NCBI RefSeq assembly: GCF_000800015.1
Contig: NZ_JUGR01000001.1
Span: forward strand, 1,674,001-1,738,000
Origin: Terriglobus sp. TAA 43
GTDB taxonomy: Bacteria > Acidobacteriota > Terriglobia > Terriglobales > Acidobacteriaceae
Length of the DNA: 64,000 bases
Direction of reading: 5' to 3'
The position numbers and the translations under genes were made by a program. Of the stretch, positions 25,574 through 34,659 are shown piece by piece. Each line of letters begins with the position of its first letter. Within the stretch, counting starts at the first letter, position 1. Under the pieces are notes generated by a model that was given only the letters and a program-made list of their open reading frames with translations, was not told where the DNA came from and searched no databases.

Positions 25574-26827
25574 ATGGGTTTGTCTTCTACACTCTTCTCA
25601 CTTATGCCGACACGTCGTTCTGTTCTTCGTTCTGGGGCTCTTTCTGTTTTTGCGGGGCCGATGCTTGCGGGAGCCACTGCCAATGCGGAGCCTACGTTTA
25701 GTGCGCCGAAGAAGCCTGTGCTGATTACTCGCGAGACGGGTGACCACTCAGTGGAAGAGGCTTACCAGATGTTGCTGCAGGGTGAGGACACGCTGACTGC
25801 TGCGCTGCATGTTTGCTCTGCGCGCGAGGATGATCCTGCGGATCACTCGGTGGGGTATGGCGGGTTGCCGAATGAGGCGGGTGTGGTGGAGCTGGATGCT
25901 TCGGTGATGCATGGGCCGACGCGTCGTTGTGGTGCGGTGGGTGGTGTGCCGGAGATTCGCCATGTGGGGCAGCTTGCGCGAACGGTGATGGAGCGGACGG
26001 CGCATGTGATGTTGGCGGGACAGGGTGCGCATGACTTCGCGGTGGCTGAGGGTTTTGTTGCGGAGAATCTGCTGACGGAACCTGCGCGCAAGATCTGGCT
26101 GCTGTGGAAGGAGCATGGTCGCGGCTTCTGGGGGCCGGGGTTGGATTCGCCGGAGTTCAAGCTGCCGCCCGATGCGCAACGTGCGACTCCTCCGGGAGCG
26201 ATTACGCAACTGCCGCGTCATCCTGGGCCGGAACACATGCCTCTGGTGAAGCAGCAGATTGAACGAGGTCTTGCGCTTGCTAAGGAGGCTGGGATTCCGG
26301 AGTCGTTGCAGCGGGCCGCGGTTCGCGAATTGTTGTGGCCTACTACGGGGACGATCAATGTTTCTGCGCTGAATCCGAAGGGTGAGATCAGCAGCGCTAC
26401 TACGACTTCAGGTATGGCGTTCAAGATTCCGGGACGGCTGGGTGATTCTCCGATTGTGGGTGCGGGATGTTTTGTTGATCCTGAGGTTGGTTCCGCGGGT
26501 GCCACAGGCAATGGTGAAGAGAACATCAAGGTGGTGGGTGCTCACACGATTGTGGAACTGATGCGCCAGGGGCGGAGTCCGAAGGAAGCGGGGATGGAAG
26601 CGCTTCGTCGCATTGCGAAGAACTACAACAACGACATGAGCCGGCTGCGGTATCTGGACATGATTTACTACATCCTTCGCAAGGATGGCGCGTATGCAGG
26701 TGTGAGCCTGTGGAGTACGCGTGGGATTGAGTCGCGGAAGAAGTTTGTGGTGCATGATGGAACGCAGCGGACAGAGCCTTGCGAGTATCTGTTTGAAGGA
26801 ACCACGCTGAGCATCCATCCGTTTTAG
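25574..26827 (+). CDS. N4-(beta-N-acetylglucosaminyl)-L-asparaginase-like Ntn hydrolase, Tat-exported
   Basis: Type 2 asparaginase/aspartylglucosaminidase family: an autoprocessed Ntn hydrolase cleaving GlcNAc-Asn or beta-aspartyl amide bonds. 417 residues from ATG 25574; ATG 25604 (M-P-T-R-R-S) would give a standard Tat signal. Twin-Arg motif R-R-S-V-L-R-S, then the alpha-subunit core D-A-S-V-M-H-G and R-C-G-A-V-G-G-V. T-G-T-I-N-V-S-A-L marks the predicted autocleavage site with the nucleophilic Thr, followed by G-R-L-G-D-S-P-I-V-G-A-G and G-A-T-G-N-G-E. Probably periplasmic. Standalone transcription unit. Confidence 0.9.
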   Translation: MGLSSTLFSLMPTRRSVLRSGALSVFAGPMLAGATANAEPTFSAPKKPVLITRETGDHSVEEAYQMLLQGEDTLTAALHVCSAREDDPADHSVGYGGLPNEAGVVELDASVMHGPTRRCGAVGGVPEIRHVGQLARTVMERTAHVMLAGQGAHDFAVAEGFVAENLLTEPARKIWLLWKEHGRGFWGPGLDSPEFKLPPDAQRATPPGAITQLPRHPGPEHMPLVKQQIERGLALAKEAGIPESLQRAAVRELLWPTTGTINVSALNPKGEISSATTTSGMAFKIPGRLGDSPIVGAGCFVDPEVGSAGATGNGEENIKVVGAHTIVELMRQGRSPKEAGMEALRRIAKNYNNDMSRLRYLDMIYYILRKDGAYAGVSLWSTRGIESRKKFVVHDGTQRTEPCEYLFEGTTLSIHPF

Positions 26828-26878
26828 GCGCAGCGATGCATCGCTCTTCAAGAGCGGTGACGTCCATACTTCGTGTCA

Positions 26879-27661
26879 TCAACCGCGCAGGAAAGGCGCT
26901 CCAAACGGAGCGCCCGTTAGTCCTCCGTCCACCATTAGCTCAACGGCGTTGGTGTAAGACGAGTCGTCGGAAGCGAGGAAGAGTACGGCTTTCGCGACGT
27001 CGTCCGCTTCAGCCCAGCGGCCTAACGGGACCGTTGAGGAAAATAATTCATCTACCTTGGCGGACTGTTCCGCGGAGATTGAGGCGCGAGATCCGCGCTT
27101 CCAGATGGGAGTCCTGGTGGCTCCGGGCGAGACTGTGTTGACGCGAATGTTGCGAGGCGCAAGATCGGCAGCGATGGCACGAGCCATGGCGACGACTCCT
27201 CCCTTCGTGGCTGCATAGGCAGCTACTCCGGCCTGGCCCAGATAGTTATGTACTGAACCGTTGAAGATGACACTGGCGCCGTCGTTCAACAGCGGGGCGG
27301 CGGAGTTGACGGTGAAGAATGCGCCATTGAGATTAACGCGGATGACATTCTCAAACACCGCTTCGTCTGCTGTGCCGACGGGTGTTCTTCCTGTAATTCC
27401 GGCGTTGGCGAATACGATGTCGAGTCTTCCAAAATCTTTGGCTAGATCCGCGAATAACTTCTTGCGTTCCTCTGCTACGGTCACGTCGGCCTTGTAGCCA
27501 TGCGCTTGCGAGCCAAGTTCGAGAATTGCTTCATCGAGTGTTGTTTGGTCGCGACCGGTGATGGCGACTTCAGCGCCTTCCAACACGAAGAGGCGTGCGG
27601 TGGCGAGACCGATGCCGCTGTTTCCGCCTGTGATGAGAGCCTTTTTGCCTGAGAGCTTCAT
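26879..27661 (-). CDS. short-chain dehydrogenase/reductase (SDR)
   Basis: 260 residues from ATG 27661 with AAGGAGAAG directly upstream; the open frame to 27733 is not used. NAD(P) motif T-G-G-N-S-G-I-G (11-18), N-A-G, and the catalytic Ser136-Tyr149-Lys153 (Y-A-A-T-K) are intact, and P-G-A-T-R-T-P follows. Arg rather than Asp at the end of beta-2 (T-G-R-D) suggests NADPH preference. It lies 90 bp downstream of the VOC gene at 27752-28411 and is probably co-transcribed with it. Confidence 0.92.
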   Translation of the reverse strand: MKLSGKKALITGGNSGIGLATARLFVLEGAEVAITGRDQTTLDEAILELGSQAHGYKADVTVAEERKKLFADLAKDFGRLDIVFANAGITGRTPVGTADEAVFENVIRVNLNGAFFTVNSAAPLLNDGASVIFNGSVHNYLGQAGVAAYAATKGGVVAMARAIAADLAPRNIRVNTVSPGATRTPIWKRGSRASISAEQSAKVDELFSSTVPLGRWAEADDVAKAVLFLASDDSSYTNAVELMVDGGLTGAPFGAPFLRG

Positions 27662-27751
27662 GACTTCTCCTTGTATTGCTCGACTATCGACGAGCCGGTT
27701 TCCGAACGGAGCTGGTTGCTCGTTCGATGTCATCCGTGATGAAGCAACCGA

Positions 27752-28411
27752 CTATTGCGGGAGAGGAGCGCCGGACTGTTCCGCCGCCATATACACCGCG
27801 TACCAATCCGCCCAGTTTTCGTCGCGCTTTCCACCGTTGCGGGCTTCATGTTCGCCGTGTGCCGCTTCAGCGCGCCGAAGCGCCGCTGTTAGATCGTTCA
27901 CCGATGCAAATGTGGTTGCGGTGGAATCGATGCGGCCTGGTAGTCGGGCGACGATCTCTTGAAAAATCCAGCCGTTGCCATCGGGATCACTGAACGAGGC
28001 GAAAGAACGATAGCTACGATGCTCCGGATCAGGCCCTTTGACGCGAATGCTGCCAAACAGATACGGCTTATCCGGGCCGGAGTACACATTATCTCCACCG
28101 TGAAACACTTCGCTGACGGCGACGCCGAGGCTGAGCAAGTTCGCACGCGCAGCCTCAACGTCAGAAACGATGAGGTATAGACCTTCGACGGAGCCGGGCG
28201 TTGCCGCTGTGACATTTCTGCCGAAGATGACGGAGCATCCGGAACCCGGTGGCGTTACCTGAACCACACGGAAGTCCGTGCCGTTGTCGTAATCGGCGTC
28301 CAATCTCCATCCCAGCTTCATGTAGAACTCTTTGGCGCGATCAATATCTGAGACAGGGATCACAACGATCTCAAACTTCATGTCAACTTTCGCGATGCTC
28401 ACGTCTGCCAT
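27752..28411 (-). CDS. VOC family protein (glyoxalase superfamily)
   Basis: 219 residues. The VOC domain (about 10-150) opens with M-K-F-E-I-V-V-I-P-V-S-D-I-D-R-A-K-E-F-Y and ends with S-F-S-D-P-D-G-N-G-W-I-F-Q-E. A helical C-terminal extension of about 65 residues includes R-D-E-N-W-A-D-W-Y-A-V-Y-M, a motif seen in other proteins of this type. Upstream partner of the SDR gene. Substrate unknown. Confidence 0.85.
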   Translation of the reverse strand: MADVSIAKVDMKFEIVVIPVSDIDRAKEFYMKLGWRLDADYDNGTDFRVVQVTPPGSGCSVIFGRNVTAATPGSVEGLYLIVSDVEAARANLLSLGVAVSEVFHGGDNVYSGPDKPYLFGSIRVKGPDPEHRSYRSFASFSDPDGNGWIFQEIVARLPGRIDSTATTFASVNDLTAALRRAEAAHGEHEARNGGKRDENWADWYAVYMAAEQSGAPLPQ

Positions 28412-28763
28412 GTCTTTCCTCCTCCGAGGCTCGACTTCATGGGAAGTTTGGTGGCTGAATGCGAACGTCTGATGGGTAGAGGCAACAGCTCCAAAAGCGC
28501 CACACTCAATACCGCTTACGTTTTATTGGGAGACTTTCTCGACGCTGCGTGCTGACATGTCGCCGTCTGAGGGCAGAGGCAAGCTGTCAGGGATTTGAGT
28601 TTGTCGATCTGTTTGCTTGAAGAAACTTGCAGTTATTTCTGCGCTAAACATTTCCATGTATCAGCGCGCAATGGTGGCCAGACGTGCCGAAGTGTACACC
28701 TTCAATCAAGTGAAGATCTGCGAATAAGCTATGTATTTCTCGGTATCGCCTTATGATGTGGTG
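28412..28763. other. 352-bp intergenic region between divergent VOC and asparaginase genes
   Basis: It should contain both promoters. A 38-codon frame from ATG 28439 has no ribosome binding site. No structure, repeat or RNA gene is seen. Confidence 0.5.
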
Positions 28764-29279
28764 ATGCATCGCGTTCACCTGATTACTACTGGCGGCACGA
28801 TTGAGAAGCGGTATGTGGAGCAGGCAGGTTCCATGGAGAATACTGAGCCGCAGATTCGCCGCTGCCTTTCTTTGCTTCGGCTGCCGGATATTGAAATCAC
28901 CGTTGAAGAGTTGATGAACAAGGATTCTTTGTTCATGACAGATGAGGACCGCAGGCTGATTGCCGAACGAGCTTTGGCGAAGGCGATTGAAGGTGTTCCG
29001 GTTCTGGTGACGCATGGTACGGACACCGTTGTGGAAACCGGCAAGGTGGTGGCCGATGCACTGGCGCGCAATTCCGGGTCGGGGAATGTGCCGGTGGTGT
29101 TTACCGGGGCGATGACGCCGTTTGGAATTGAGGGTTCAGACGCGATTCAGAACCTGACAGAGAGCCTGCTTGCCACCCGACTGTTGAACGGTGGGGTGTT
29201 TCTGGTCTTTCATGGCGATGTGTTCCCTATCGGGCGTGTGGCTAAAGATCGTGAAAACAGCCGCTTCCGGCACGTATAA
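28764..29279 (+). CDS. single-domain asparaginase-like protein
   Basis: 171 residues from ATG 28764 (ATG 28731 would add 11). It carries both N-terminal signatures of the L-asparaginase I/II family: I-T-T-G-G-T-I-E (nucleophile Thr12) and L-V-T-H-G-T-D-T (84-88). The gene ends where the C-terminal dimerisation domain of 320-350-residue asparaginases would begin. Such short forms exist as an independent family, so this need not be a truncation. Part of the active site in full enzymes comes from a partner subunit, so activity is uncertain. Confidence 0.82.
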   Translation: MHRVHLITTGGTIEKRYVEQAGSMENTEPQIRRCLSLLRLPDIEITVEELMNKDSLFMTDEDRRLIAERALAKAIEGVPVLVTHGTDTVVETGKVVADALARNSGSGNVPVVFTGAMTPFGIEGSDAIQNLTESLLATRLLNGGVFLVFHGDVFPIGRVAKDRENSRFRHV

Positions 29280-29289
29280 GCCAAAGACG

Positions 29290-29400
29290 ATAGAGCGGGC
29301 CTTTCGCCCTTACGTCGTTTTATACGGGATTACCTAGGGCTTCGCCCTAGGCTAATATTTGGTCGCGCCGTTGGCGCTTAGGATTCCGGAGCTACTTTTT
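29290..29400. repeat. three-hairpin palindromic intergenic element
   Basis: Three hairpins in a row: GGGC-CTTTC-GCCC (29297-29309), CCTAGGGC-TTC-GCCCTAGG (29353-29371) and GCGCC-GTT-GGCGC (29385-29397). The TTC/GTT loops resemble those of the 21025-21081 element, but the sequence family is different. It lies between the asparaginase gene and tRNA-Leu. Confidence 0.7.
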
Positions 29401-29492
29401 GGCGTGGCGGAATGTTTCTGCACTATTCACGATTTCCGCGTGGTTCCGGGTCGGTATCGGCAGCAAAAGGCATTTAGACTGGATGCACGGCC

Positions 29493-29577
29493 GCGGGAGT
29501 GGCGAAATTGGCAGACGCACTAGACTTAGGATCTAGCGGAGCGATCCGTAGGGGTTCAAGTCCCCTCTCCCGCACCA
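29493..29577 (+). tRNA. tRNA-Leu (anticodon UAG)
   Basis: 85 nt including an encoded CCA (29575-29577). Acceptor GCGGGAG (29493-29499) pairs with CTCCCGC (29567-29573). The anticodon stem CTAGA/TCTAG flanks the loop CTTAGGA with TAG at 29527-29529. A long variable arm and GGTTCAAG in the T-loop fit a class II tRNA-Leu. Confidence 0.97.
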
Positions 29578-29602
29578 CGAATCCTGTTTCACCAGAGAGA
29601 TC

Positions 29603-29902
29603 ATGAGCGACAACACACAGATCGAACCCACCCTTCGCGTGACCCAGAGCGACGACTACAACGACGTGTACGCCAACAGCGTACAGATCCGCATGAGCGT
29701 GTGGGACTTCCAGCTTGTCTTCGGCACCATGCAGTCCAACTCGCCTGACGAGGTTACCTTCCTCACGAAGCAGGGCATCTTCCTGTCGCCCCAGCAGGCG
29801 AAGGCTCTGTTCAACATCCTGGGCCAGAACCTGGCACAGTACGAAGGCACCTTCGGCGAAATCAAGCTGGAGCCGCAGGCACAGGGCGGACCGGTTCAGT
29901 AA
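29603..29902 (+). CDS. DUF3467 domain protein
   Basis: 99 residues, cytoplasmic, with no signal or membrane segment. Y-A-N-S-V-Q-I-R-M-S-V-W-D-F-Q-L-V-F-G and L-S-P-Q-Q-A-K-A-L-F-N-I-L-G-Q-N-L-A-Q-Y-E match the small DUF3467 family of unknown function. It starts 26 bp after tRNA-Leu, so it may be read from the tRNA promoter. GAGAG lies 4-8 bases before the ATG. Confidence 0.85.
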   Translation: MSDNTQIEPTLRVTQSDDYNDVYANSVQIRMSVWDFQLVFGTMQSNSPDEVTFLTKQGIFLSPQQAKALFNILGQNLAQYEGTFGEIKLEPQAQGGPVQ

Positions 29903-29946
29903 ACCGTTCCTTCTAATTTCCGCAAGACCCACGGAGCGAAGAGCAA

Positions 29947-31629
29947 GTGACACGCAGGACGGACGCACAGGAACGCGCGCCGATCTCTGTCACGAGTCTC
30001 TTCGCTCCTGTGTTTGCAGTGGTTACTCTGCTGCACCTTACGCTGCTTCGCCTGCCCTACTTCTGGGATGAAGGTGGCTATTACATTCCTGCAGCGTGGG
30101 ACTTTTTCCGTTTAGGCACAGTCATTCCCGTGACTACGGTGCGCAATGCGCATCCTCCTCTGCCGAGCGTTGTGATGGCGGCGTGGTGGAAGATTTTCGG
30201 CTTTCACATTCTTTCGACACGTTTGTTGATGTGCGTGGTCACGACGTTTGCGCTGCTGGCTGTGTTCAAGCTGGCACGCATGTTCGTGGGGCAGGCCGCG
30301 GCGTTTGCTGTGCTGGTGCTTACGGCGATTTATCCAGTCTGGTTTGCGCAGAGCACACTGGCGCATGCGGATATGTTTGCTGCCGCGTTTACGCTGTGGG
30401 CGCTTTGTTTTTATGCGGATCGGCCGGGATGGACCTTATCTCGTTCGCATAATTCTGTTGGTCATAATGCGGTGTGGGTTGCCGTGCTGTTTTCGCTGGA
30501 TTGCATGGCGAAGGAAACGGCGATTGTTATACCGGCGGCGCTGTTTTGTTTTGAGTTGATGCTGCTGGCGGATCGTCGGCCCGCGGTGATGGCTCGCATC
30601 CACGGAGATGCTTTACCGGAAGATGCAGAGCGGCCTCATCGATTGGACTGGCGATGGTTGCTGGCGCTTGTTGCTCCGGCGTTGGTGCTGGTGCTTTGGT
30701 ACGTGTATCACCACTGGAAGACGGGCTTCACGTTCGGGAATCCCGAATATCTGCGCTACAACGCTACGGCGAATATGTCGGTGGCACGAGTGCTTTCGTC
30801 GTTGCGGCATCGGATGGTGCATCTGACAACGCACATGAATCTTTTCCTGCCGGTGATAGCAGCCGTTGTGATTTTTCTGCTGCCTTCGCGAACAGGCAAA
30901 CCGATTCTTCCAAAACCTGCGTTGCGCATGATTGCGGTGTTGCTGGTGGTGCAGTGGGTTGCGTTCTCCGTTCTTGGCGGAGCGCTGCTGACGCGGTATG
31001 TGCTGCCTGCGTATCCGCTGTTGTTGATGGCATGTGTGGCGGCATGGCAGAGCCGGACGCGGCATTGGCCGCTGATTGCCGGGTTATCGTTGATTGCGTT
31101 TGGCATTGGGTGCGAAGTGAATCCGCCGTATCCGTTTGCGCCGGAAGATAACCTGGCGTATCGCGACATGATTGTGGTTCACCAGCATGCGATTGATTTT
31201 GTGACGAAGCGTTATCCGCAGGCGACCGTGCTGACGGCTTGGCCGGTGCTGGCGGACTTGCAGCGGCCTGAGTTGGGTTATCTCAAAGCGCCGATGAAGA
31301 CGGCGGCTGTCGACAATTTTTCGCGTGAAGAGTTGCGTAAGGCCACGGTGGACCCCGGTGCGTATGACGTGGTGATTGTGTTTTCCACAAAGTATGACCC
31401 GCCGGTGGGTGGTTTGAACCTGGCCGGGCATAGTCGGGATGATGACAAACGTTTCTATGACTGGCACGCTGACCTGTTGCCAGCGGAGGCCGCTGCGATG
31501 CTGCATGGGCAGGTTGTTTGGGAGGAAGATCGCAAGGGCGAGTGGGCTGCGGTGATCACGTTCCCGCGCGGCTATGATGTGCGCTTACGACTTCCGTTTC
31601 GCGGCATGGGTGGGGGCCGACAACTATAA
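29947..31629 (+). CDS. GT39/ArnT-like polyprenyl-phosphate-sugar glycosyltransferase, membrane
   Basis: 560 residues, GTG start, about 10-11 membrane helices. The first periplasmic loop carries Y-F-W-D-E-G-G-Y-Y, the acidic D-E signature of GT-C transferases (PMT/ArnT), then N-A-H-P-P-L-P-S. The C-terminal 170 residues are a soluble periplasmic domain. It probably transfers a sugar from a lipid carrier to protein, lipid A or glycan; the acceptor cannot be told. First of three closely packed genes. Confidence 0.85.
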   Translation: MTRRTDAQERAPISVTSLFAPVFAVVTLLHLTLLRLPYFWDEGGYYIPAAWDFFRLGTVIPVTTVRNAHPPLPSVVMAAWWKIFGFHILSTRLLMCVVTTFALLAVFKLARMFVGQAAAFAVLVLTAIYPVWFAQSTLAHADMFAAAFTLWALCFYADRPGWTLSRSHNSVGHNAVWVAVLFSLDCMAKETAIVIPAALFCFELMLLADRRPAVMARIHGDALPEDAERPHRLDWRWLLALVAPALVLVLWYVYHHWKTGFTFGNPEYLRYNATANMSVARVLSSLRHRMVHLTTHMNLFLPVIAAVVIFLLPSRTGKPILPKPALRMIAVLLVVQWVAFSVLGGALLTRYVLPAYPLLLMACVAAWQSRTRHWPLIAGLSLIAFGIGCEVNPPYPFAPEDNLAYRDMIVVHQHAIDFVTKRYPQATVLTAWPVLADLQRPELGYLKAPMKTAAVDNFSREELRKATVDPGAYDVVIVFSTKYDPPVGGLNLAGHSRDDDKRFYDWHADLLPAEAAAMLHGQVVWEEDRKGEWAAVITFPRGYDVRLRLPFRGMGGGRQL

Positions 31630-31637
31630 TCCTGCCT

Positions 31638-33212
31638 ATGCGTCTGACCTCATTCAGCCGGATTGCTCTTGTGGCTGTTGCCACCGTTGTTCCGGCCTTT
31701 GCGGCGCAAGCCCAGGAGGAAGCGGGCGGGCGTGTGGTGCTGGTGCTGCCGTTTGATAACCGTTCCGGACAGGCGAATCTGGATTGGATTGGCGAGTCGT
31801 TTGCCAACACGTTGAACGCACGACTACGGTCGGCTGGCTTCCTTACCATTTCTCGTGATGACCGCGTGTATGCGTTGGATCACCTTGGATTGCCGGAAGG
31901 CTTTCGGCCTTCACGCGCTACGACGATCCGTATTGCACAGACGCTGGACGCGCAGTTTGTGGTGGTGGGCAGCTTCAACGTTGCCGATGGAACTGTGACT
32001 GCGGGTGCGCAAGTGCTGGCCGTCAACAAGCTGAACATGACTACGCCGCTGGAACAGAGTGCGGGGCTGCCGCGGCTGCTGGATGTGGAGAACAACCTGG
32101 CGTGGTTGGTGGCGCGCACGATGGACCCGAAGTTCAACGTGTCGCAGACGACGTTTGAGGCGGCATCGGCGGGGCTGAAGTTGGATGCGTATGAGAGCTA
32201 TATCCGCGGGCTTACGGCTCCTACTGCGGATGAACGTTTGAATCGCCTGAAGACGGCTGTGCAGCTTGCGCCAGACAACACCGATGCCCTGCTGGCGCTG
32301 GGCAAGATGCAGTACACACGCGGCGATTATGAAGCTGCCGCGGCGACGCTGGGCAAGGTGCCGTCGAATGATCCGCTGGCACTGGAGGCAGGTTTCTATC
32401 GTGGACTGGCTCAGTTCAACAGCGCGAAGTATGCCGATGCTGAGGCCGCGTTTGCCACGGTGAGCACCAAGCTTCCGCTGCCGGAAGTGGTGAATAACCA
32501 GGGCGTGGCGATGGCTCGTCAACACAAAGACGGCATTGGACAACTGTCTCGAGCTTCGCAGGCTGACCCACAGGATGCGGATTACCACTTCAATCTCGCG
32601 GTCAGCTATCGGCGCAAGGGCGATAACGTTCACGCCAAGGAACAGATTGATCAGGCGGTGAAGCTGCGTCCGAACGATGCGGATGCAAAACAGCTTCAGG
32701 CAGTGATTGGCGGGACGCAGCAGGCACCTGCAGGATTTGATCCGCAGGAACGTATTCGTCGCACGTATTCTGAAGCGGCGTTCCGGCAGGCGGCATTTCA
32801 GTTGGACCAGATTCGTGCGGCGCACCTTGCTTCGTTGCCCGTAGATCAGCAGGCCGCCGCTTATACGCAGGCGGGACAGGATTATCTGAACCAGGGCCTG
32901 GTGCTGGAGGCGGAACGCGAGTTCCAGTCGGCACTGCAGGCTGATCCGAAGTCGTCAGAGGCGCATGTGGGGCTGGCGATGGTGCGGGAACGTTCTGGCA
33001 ATGCCGACGATGCACGCAAGGAAGCGCAGGCAAGTTTGAATGCCAAGCCGAATGCCGCCGCATACCTGGTATTGGCGCGATTGGATATCAGCGTGAATAA
33101 CAACGTGGCTGCTGCTTCAGATGTGGGCAATGCTTTGCGATTGGAACCACAGAACGGATCGGCATTGGCGATGAAAAATCTGCTGGCAGGACGTGGGGTG
33201 TCGCTGCCATGA
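31638..33212 (+). CDS. exported TPR-repeat protein
   Basis: 524 residues with a signal peptide (ALVAVATVVPAFAAQA). Residues 30-150 form an alpha/beta domain (V-V-L-V-L-P-F-D-N-R-S...W-I-G-E-S-F-A, V-V-V-G-S-F), as found in TolB-N/CsgG-like and adenylate-cyclase-associated TPR proteins. Several TPR units follow (about 200-360 and 410-520). The start is only 8 bp after the previous stop and has no Shine-Dalgarno; TATAAT at 31625-31630 is formed by the upstream stop region. The stop overlaps the next ATG by 4 bases, so it is translationally coupled to the NfeD-like protease homologue. Confidence 0.85.
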   Translation: MRLTSFSRIALVAVATVVPAFAAQAQEEAGGRVVLVLPFDNRSGQANLDWIGESFANTLNARLRSAGFLTISRDDRVYALDHLGLPEGFRPSRATTIRIAQTLDAQFVVVGSFNVADGTVTAGAQVLAVNKLNMTTPLEQSAGLPRLLDVENNLAWLVARTMDPKFNVSQTTFEAASAGLKLDAYESYIRGLTAPTADERLNRLKTAVQLAPDNTDALLALGKMQYTRGDYEAAAATLGKVPSNDPLALEAGFYRGLAQFNSAKYADAEAAFATVSTKLPLPEVVNNQGVAMARQHKDGIGQLSRASQADPQDADYHFNLAVSYRRKGDNVHAKEQIDQAVKLRPNDADAKQLQAVIGGTQQAPAGFDPQERIRRTYSEAAFRQAAFQLDQIRAAHLASLPVDQQAAAYTQAGQDYLNQGLVLEAEREFQSALQADPKSSEAHVGLAMVRERSGNADDARKEAQASLNAKPNAAAYLVLARLDISVNNNVAAASDVGNALRLEPQNGSALAMKNLLAGRGVSLP

Positions 33213-34546
33213 AGCGATTTGTTCTGCTGCTCCTGATGCTGTCGTCTGTTTTGCACCTTCACGGTGCTCAACCGCCGAAGTTGCCACCTCCACCGCGTGT
33301 GATCGTGATTGAGTTTCATGACACTCTGCAGCCGGCTCGGGCTGAGGTGTTCGTGAAATCCGTGAGACGCGCGAACCGGTTGCGTGCAGCCGCGATTCTG
33401 GTGAATCTGAGTTCGCCGGGAGGAATGAGTGAGTCCGCAGATCGCATGGTGGCGGCGATGCGGAGTTCGCAGACACCGATCATTGTGTGGCTTGGCGCCG
33501 GGGATAGCCGGGTGAGCGGAGAGGCGCTGCGCCTGGTGGCGGAGGCCGATGTGGCCTTGATGGATAAGACTAGTTATCTGACTCCGTTGTGGACAGAGAC
33601 GCCCCGCAAACTGCGTCCACAGGAGAGGTCCGCAGGAAGCAAGCGGCTTACCCTGGCGCTGGTGGATGCTCAGCGTCGGCATGGGCGACGACTGGATGGT
33701 GTGGATGAACTGAGCAGCGGCATTCACTGGTTCAACGCGACCGATGCGCTGCAAATGGGCTTGATTGATGGCGTGGCAGAAAAACAGGCGGATGTATTTC
33801 GCTTTCTCCGCGACAAGGGATATCGAAAGAACGGCACGAGCACGACGCTGGACCTGACTCACGCTCGCGTGGAATCCGATTGGCCATCGCCCCAGACGGA
33901 TCTGCTGCTTGCCCTGATGAACCCCAACCTGTGTGTTTTGCTGCTGACGCTGGGGCTGTTGCTGATTTACCTGGAGATTAATACGCCCGGCGTGGTTGTT
34001 CCGGGAGCAGCAGGTGTCCTACTGGTTCTGCTGGCGGTGTATTCCCTGTCGCGGCTGCCGCTGACAGGCTACGGTATGTCGCTGTGCCTTGTTGCGATTA
34101 CGCTGATGATGCTGGAAGCGAAGAGCATCCGACATGGATGGTTCGCGACAGCAGCTGTTATCTGCATGGTGGTGGGACTGGCCGGGCTGGTCAACGGCCC
34201 ACTTCCGGAACTGCAGGTAAGCTGGGCGACTGCAATTGGAGCAGGTGTCGGATTCGGGGGCGTTACCGCCGCTTTGTTGGTGCTGGGCCTGGAGGCCCGG
34301 CGCTCCAAGGTGCGAACTGGATCAGACGCCATGCTGGGATGGCTGGCTATCGCACAAACGCCATTGGCTCCGGAAGGCCACGTTCTGGTGCGCGGGGAGC
34401 TCTGGCAGGCGCGCCTGACCTCAAAAGATAGTGCCGTAGCAGCAGGCGACCACGTGAAGGTGCTGCGCGCCGACGGCATGTTGCTGGAGGTAACGGCCGT
34501 CCCCCTTGCTTCCAGCCTGGACCGACAAGCGACGGAAAATGTCTGA
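33209..34546 (+). CDS. NfeD/ClpP-class membrane protease homologue
   Basis: 445 residues: signal peptide, periplasmic ClpP-like domain (about 28-215) with N-L-S-S-P-G-G, then 4-5 membrane helices (about 235-355) and a C-terminal OB-fold NfeD domain (about 370-440, G-x-V-L-V-R-G-E-L-W-Q-A). This is the NfeD1b architecture that in other bacteria acts with stomatin-like proteins. The region that normally reads A-S-A-G around the catalytic Ser reads R-V-S-G-E-A-L here, so activity is not assured. ATGA overlap with the TPR gene. Confidence 0.85.
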   Translation: MKRFVLLLLMLSSVLHLHGAQPPKLPPPPRVIVIEFHDTLQPARAEVFVKSVRRANRLRAAAILVNLSSPGGMSESADRMVAAMRSSQTPIIVWLGAGDSRVSGEALRLVAEADVALMDKTSYLTPLWTETPRKLRPQERSAGSKRLTLALVDAQRRHGRRLDGVDELSSGIHWFNATDALQMGLIDGVAEKQADVFRFLRDKGYRKNGTSTTLDLTHARVESDWPSPQTDLLLALMNPNLCVLLLTLGLLLIYLEINTPGVVVPGAAGVLLVLLAVYSLSRLPLTGYGMSLCLVAITLMMLEAKSIRHGWFATAAVICMVVGLAGLVNGPLPELQVSWATAIGAGVGFGGVTAALLVLGLEARRSKVRTGSDAMLGWLAIAQTPLAPEGHVLVRGELWQARLTSKDSAVAAGDHVKVLRADGMLLEVTAVPLASSLDRQATENV

Positions 34547-34659
34547 CGTAATTCCGGCGGTTCCGGCTTCCATCCTGCGGAACCAGACCAGATCCGGCTG
34601 GCTTCGCGTAAACTGAAAACATCCGGTGAACATACGCCCGGCCGAGGTTTTGCTGTCTG

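Noticed and set aside
28439-28555. 38-codon frame upstream of the asparaginase gene
   Set aside because: No ribosome binding site and no recognisable composition; likely chance.
29493-29602. tRNA-Leu as a possible phage or island attachment site
   Set aside because: No integrase, no second copy of the tRNA 3' end and no foreign gene block is visible nearby.
31625-31630. TATAAT just before the TPR-protein start
   Set aside because: It consists of the upstream stop codon and flanks; no -35 at a suitable distance, and it would make a nearly leaderless mRNA inside an operon.
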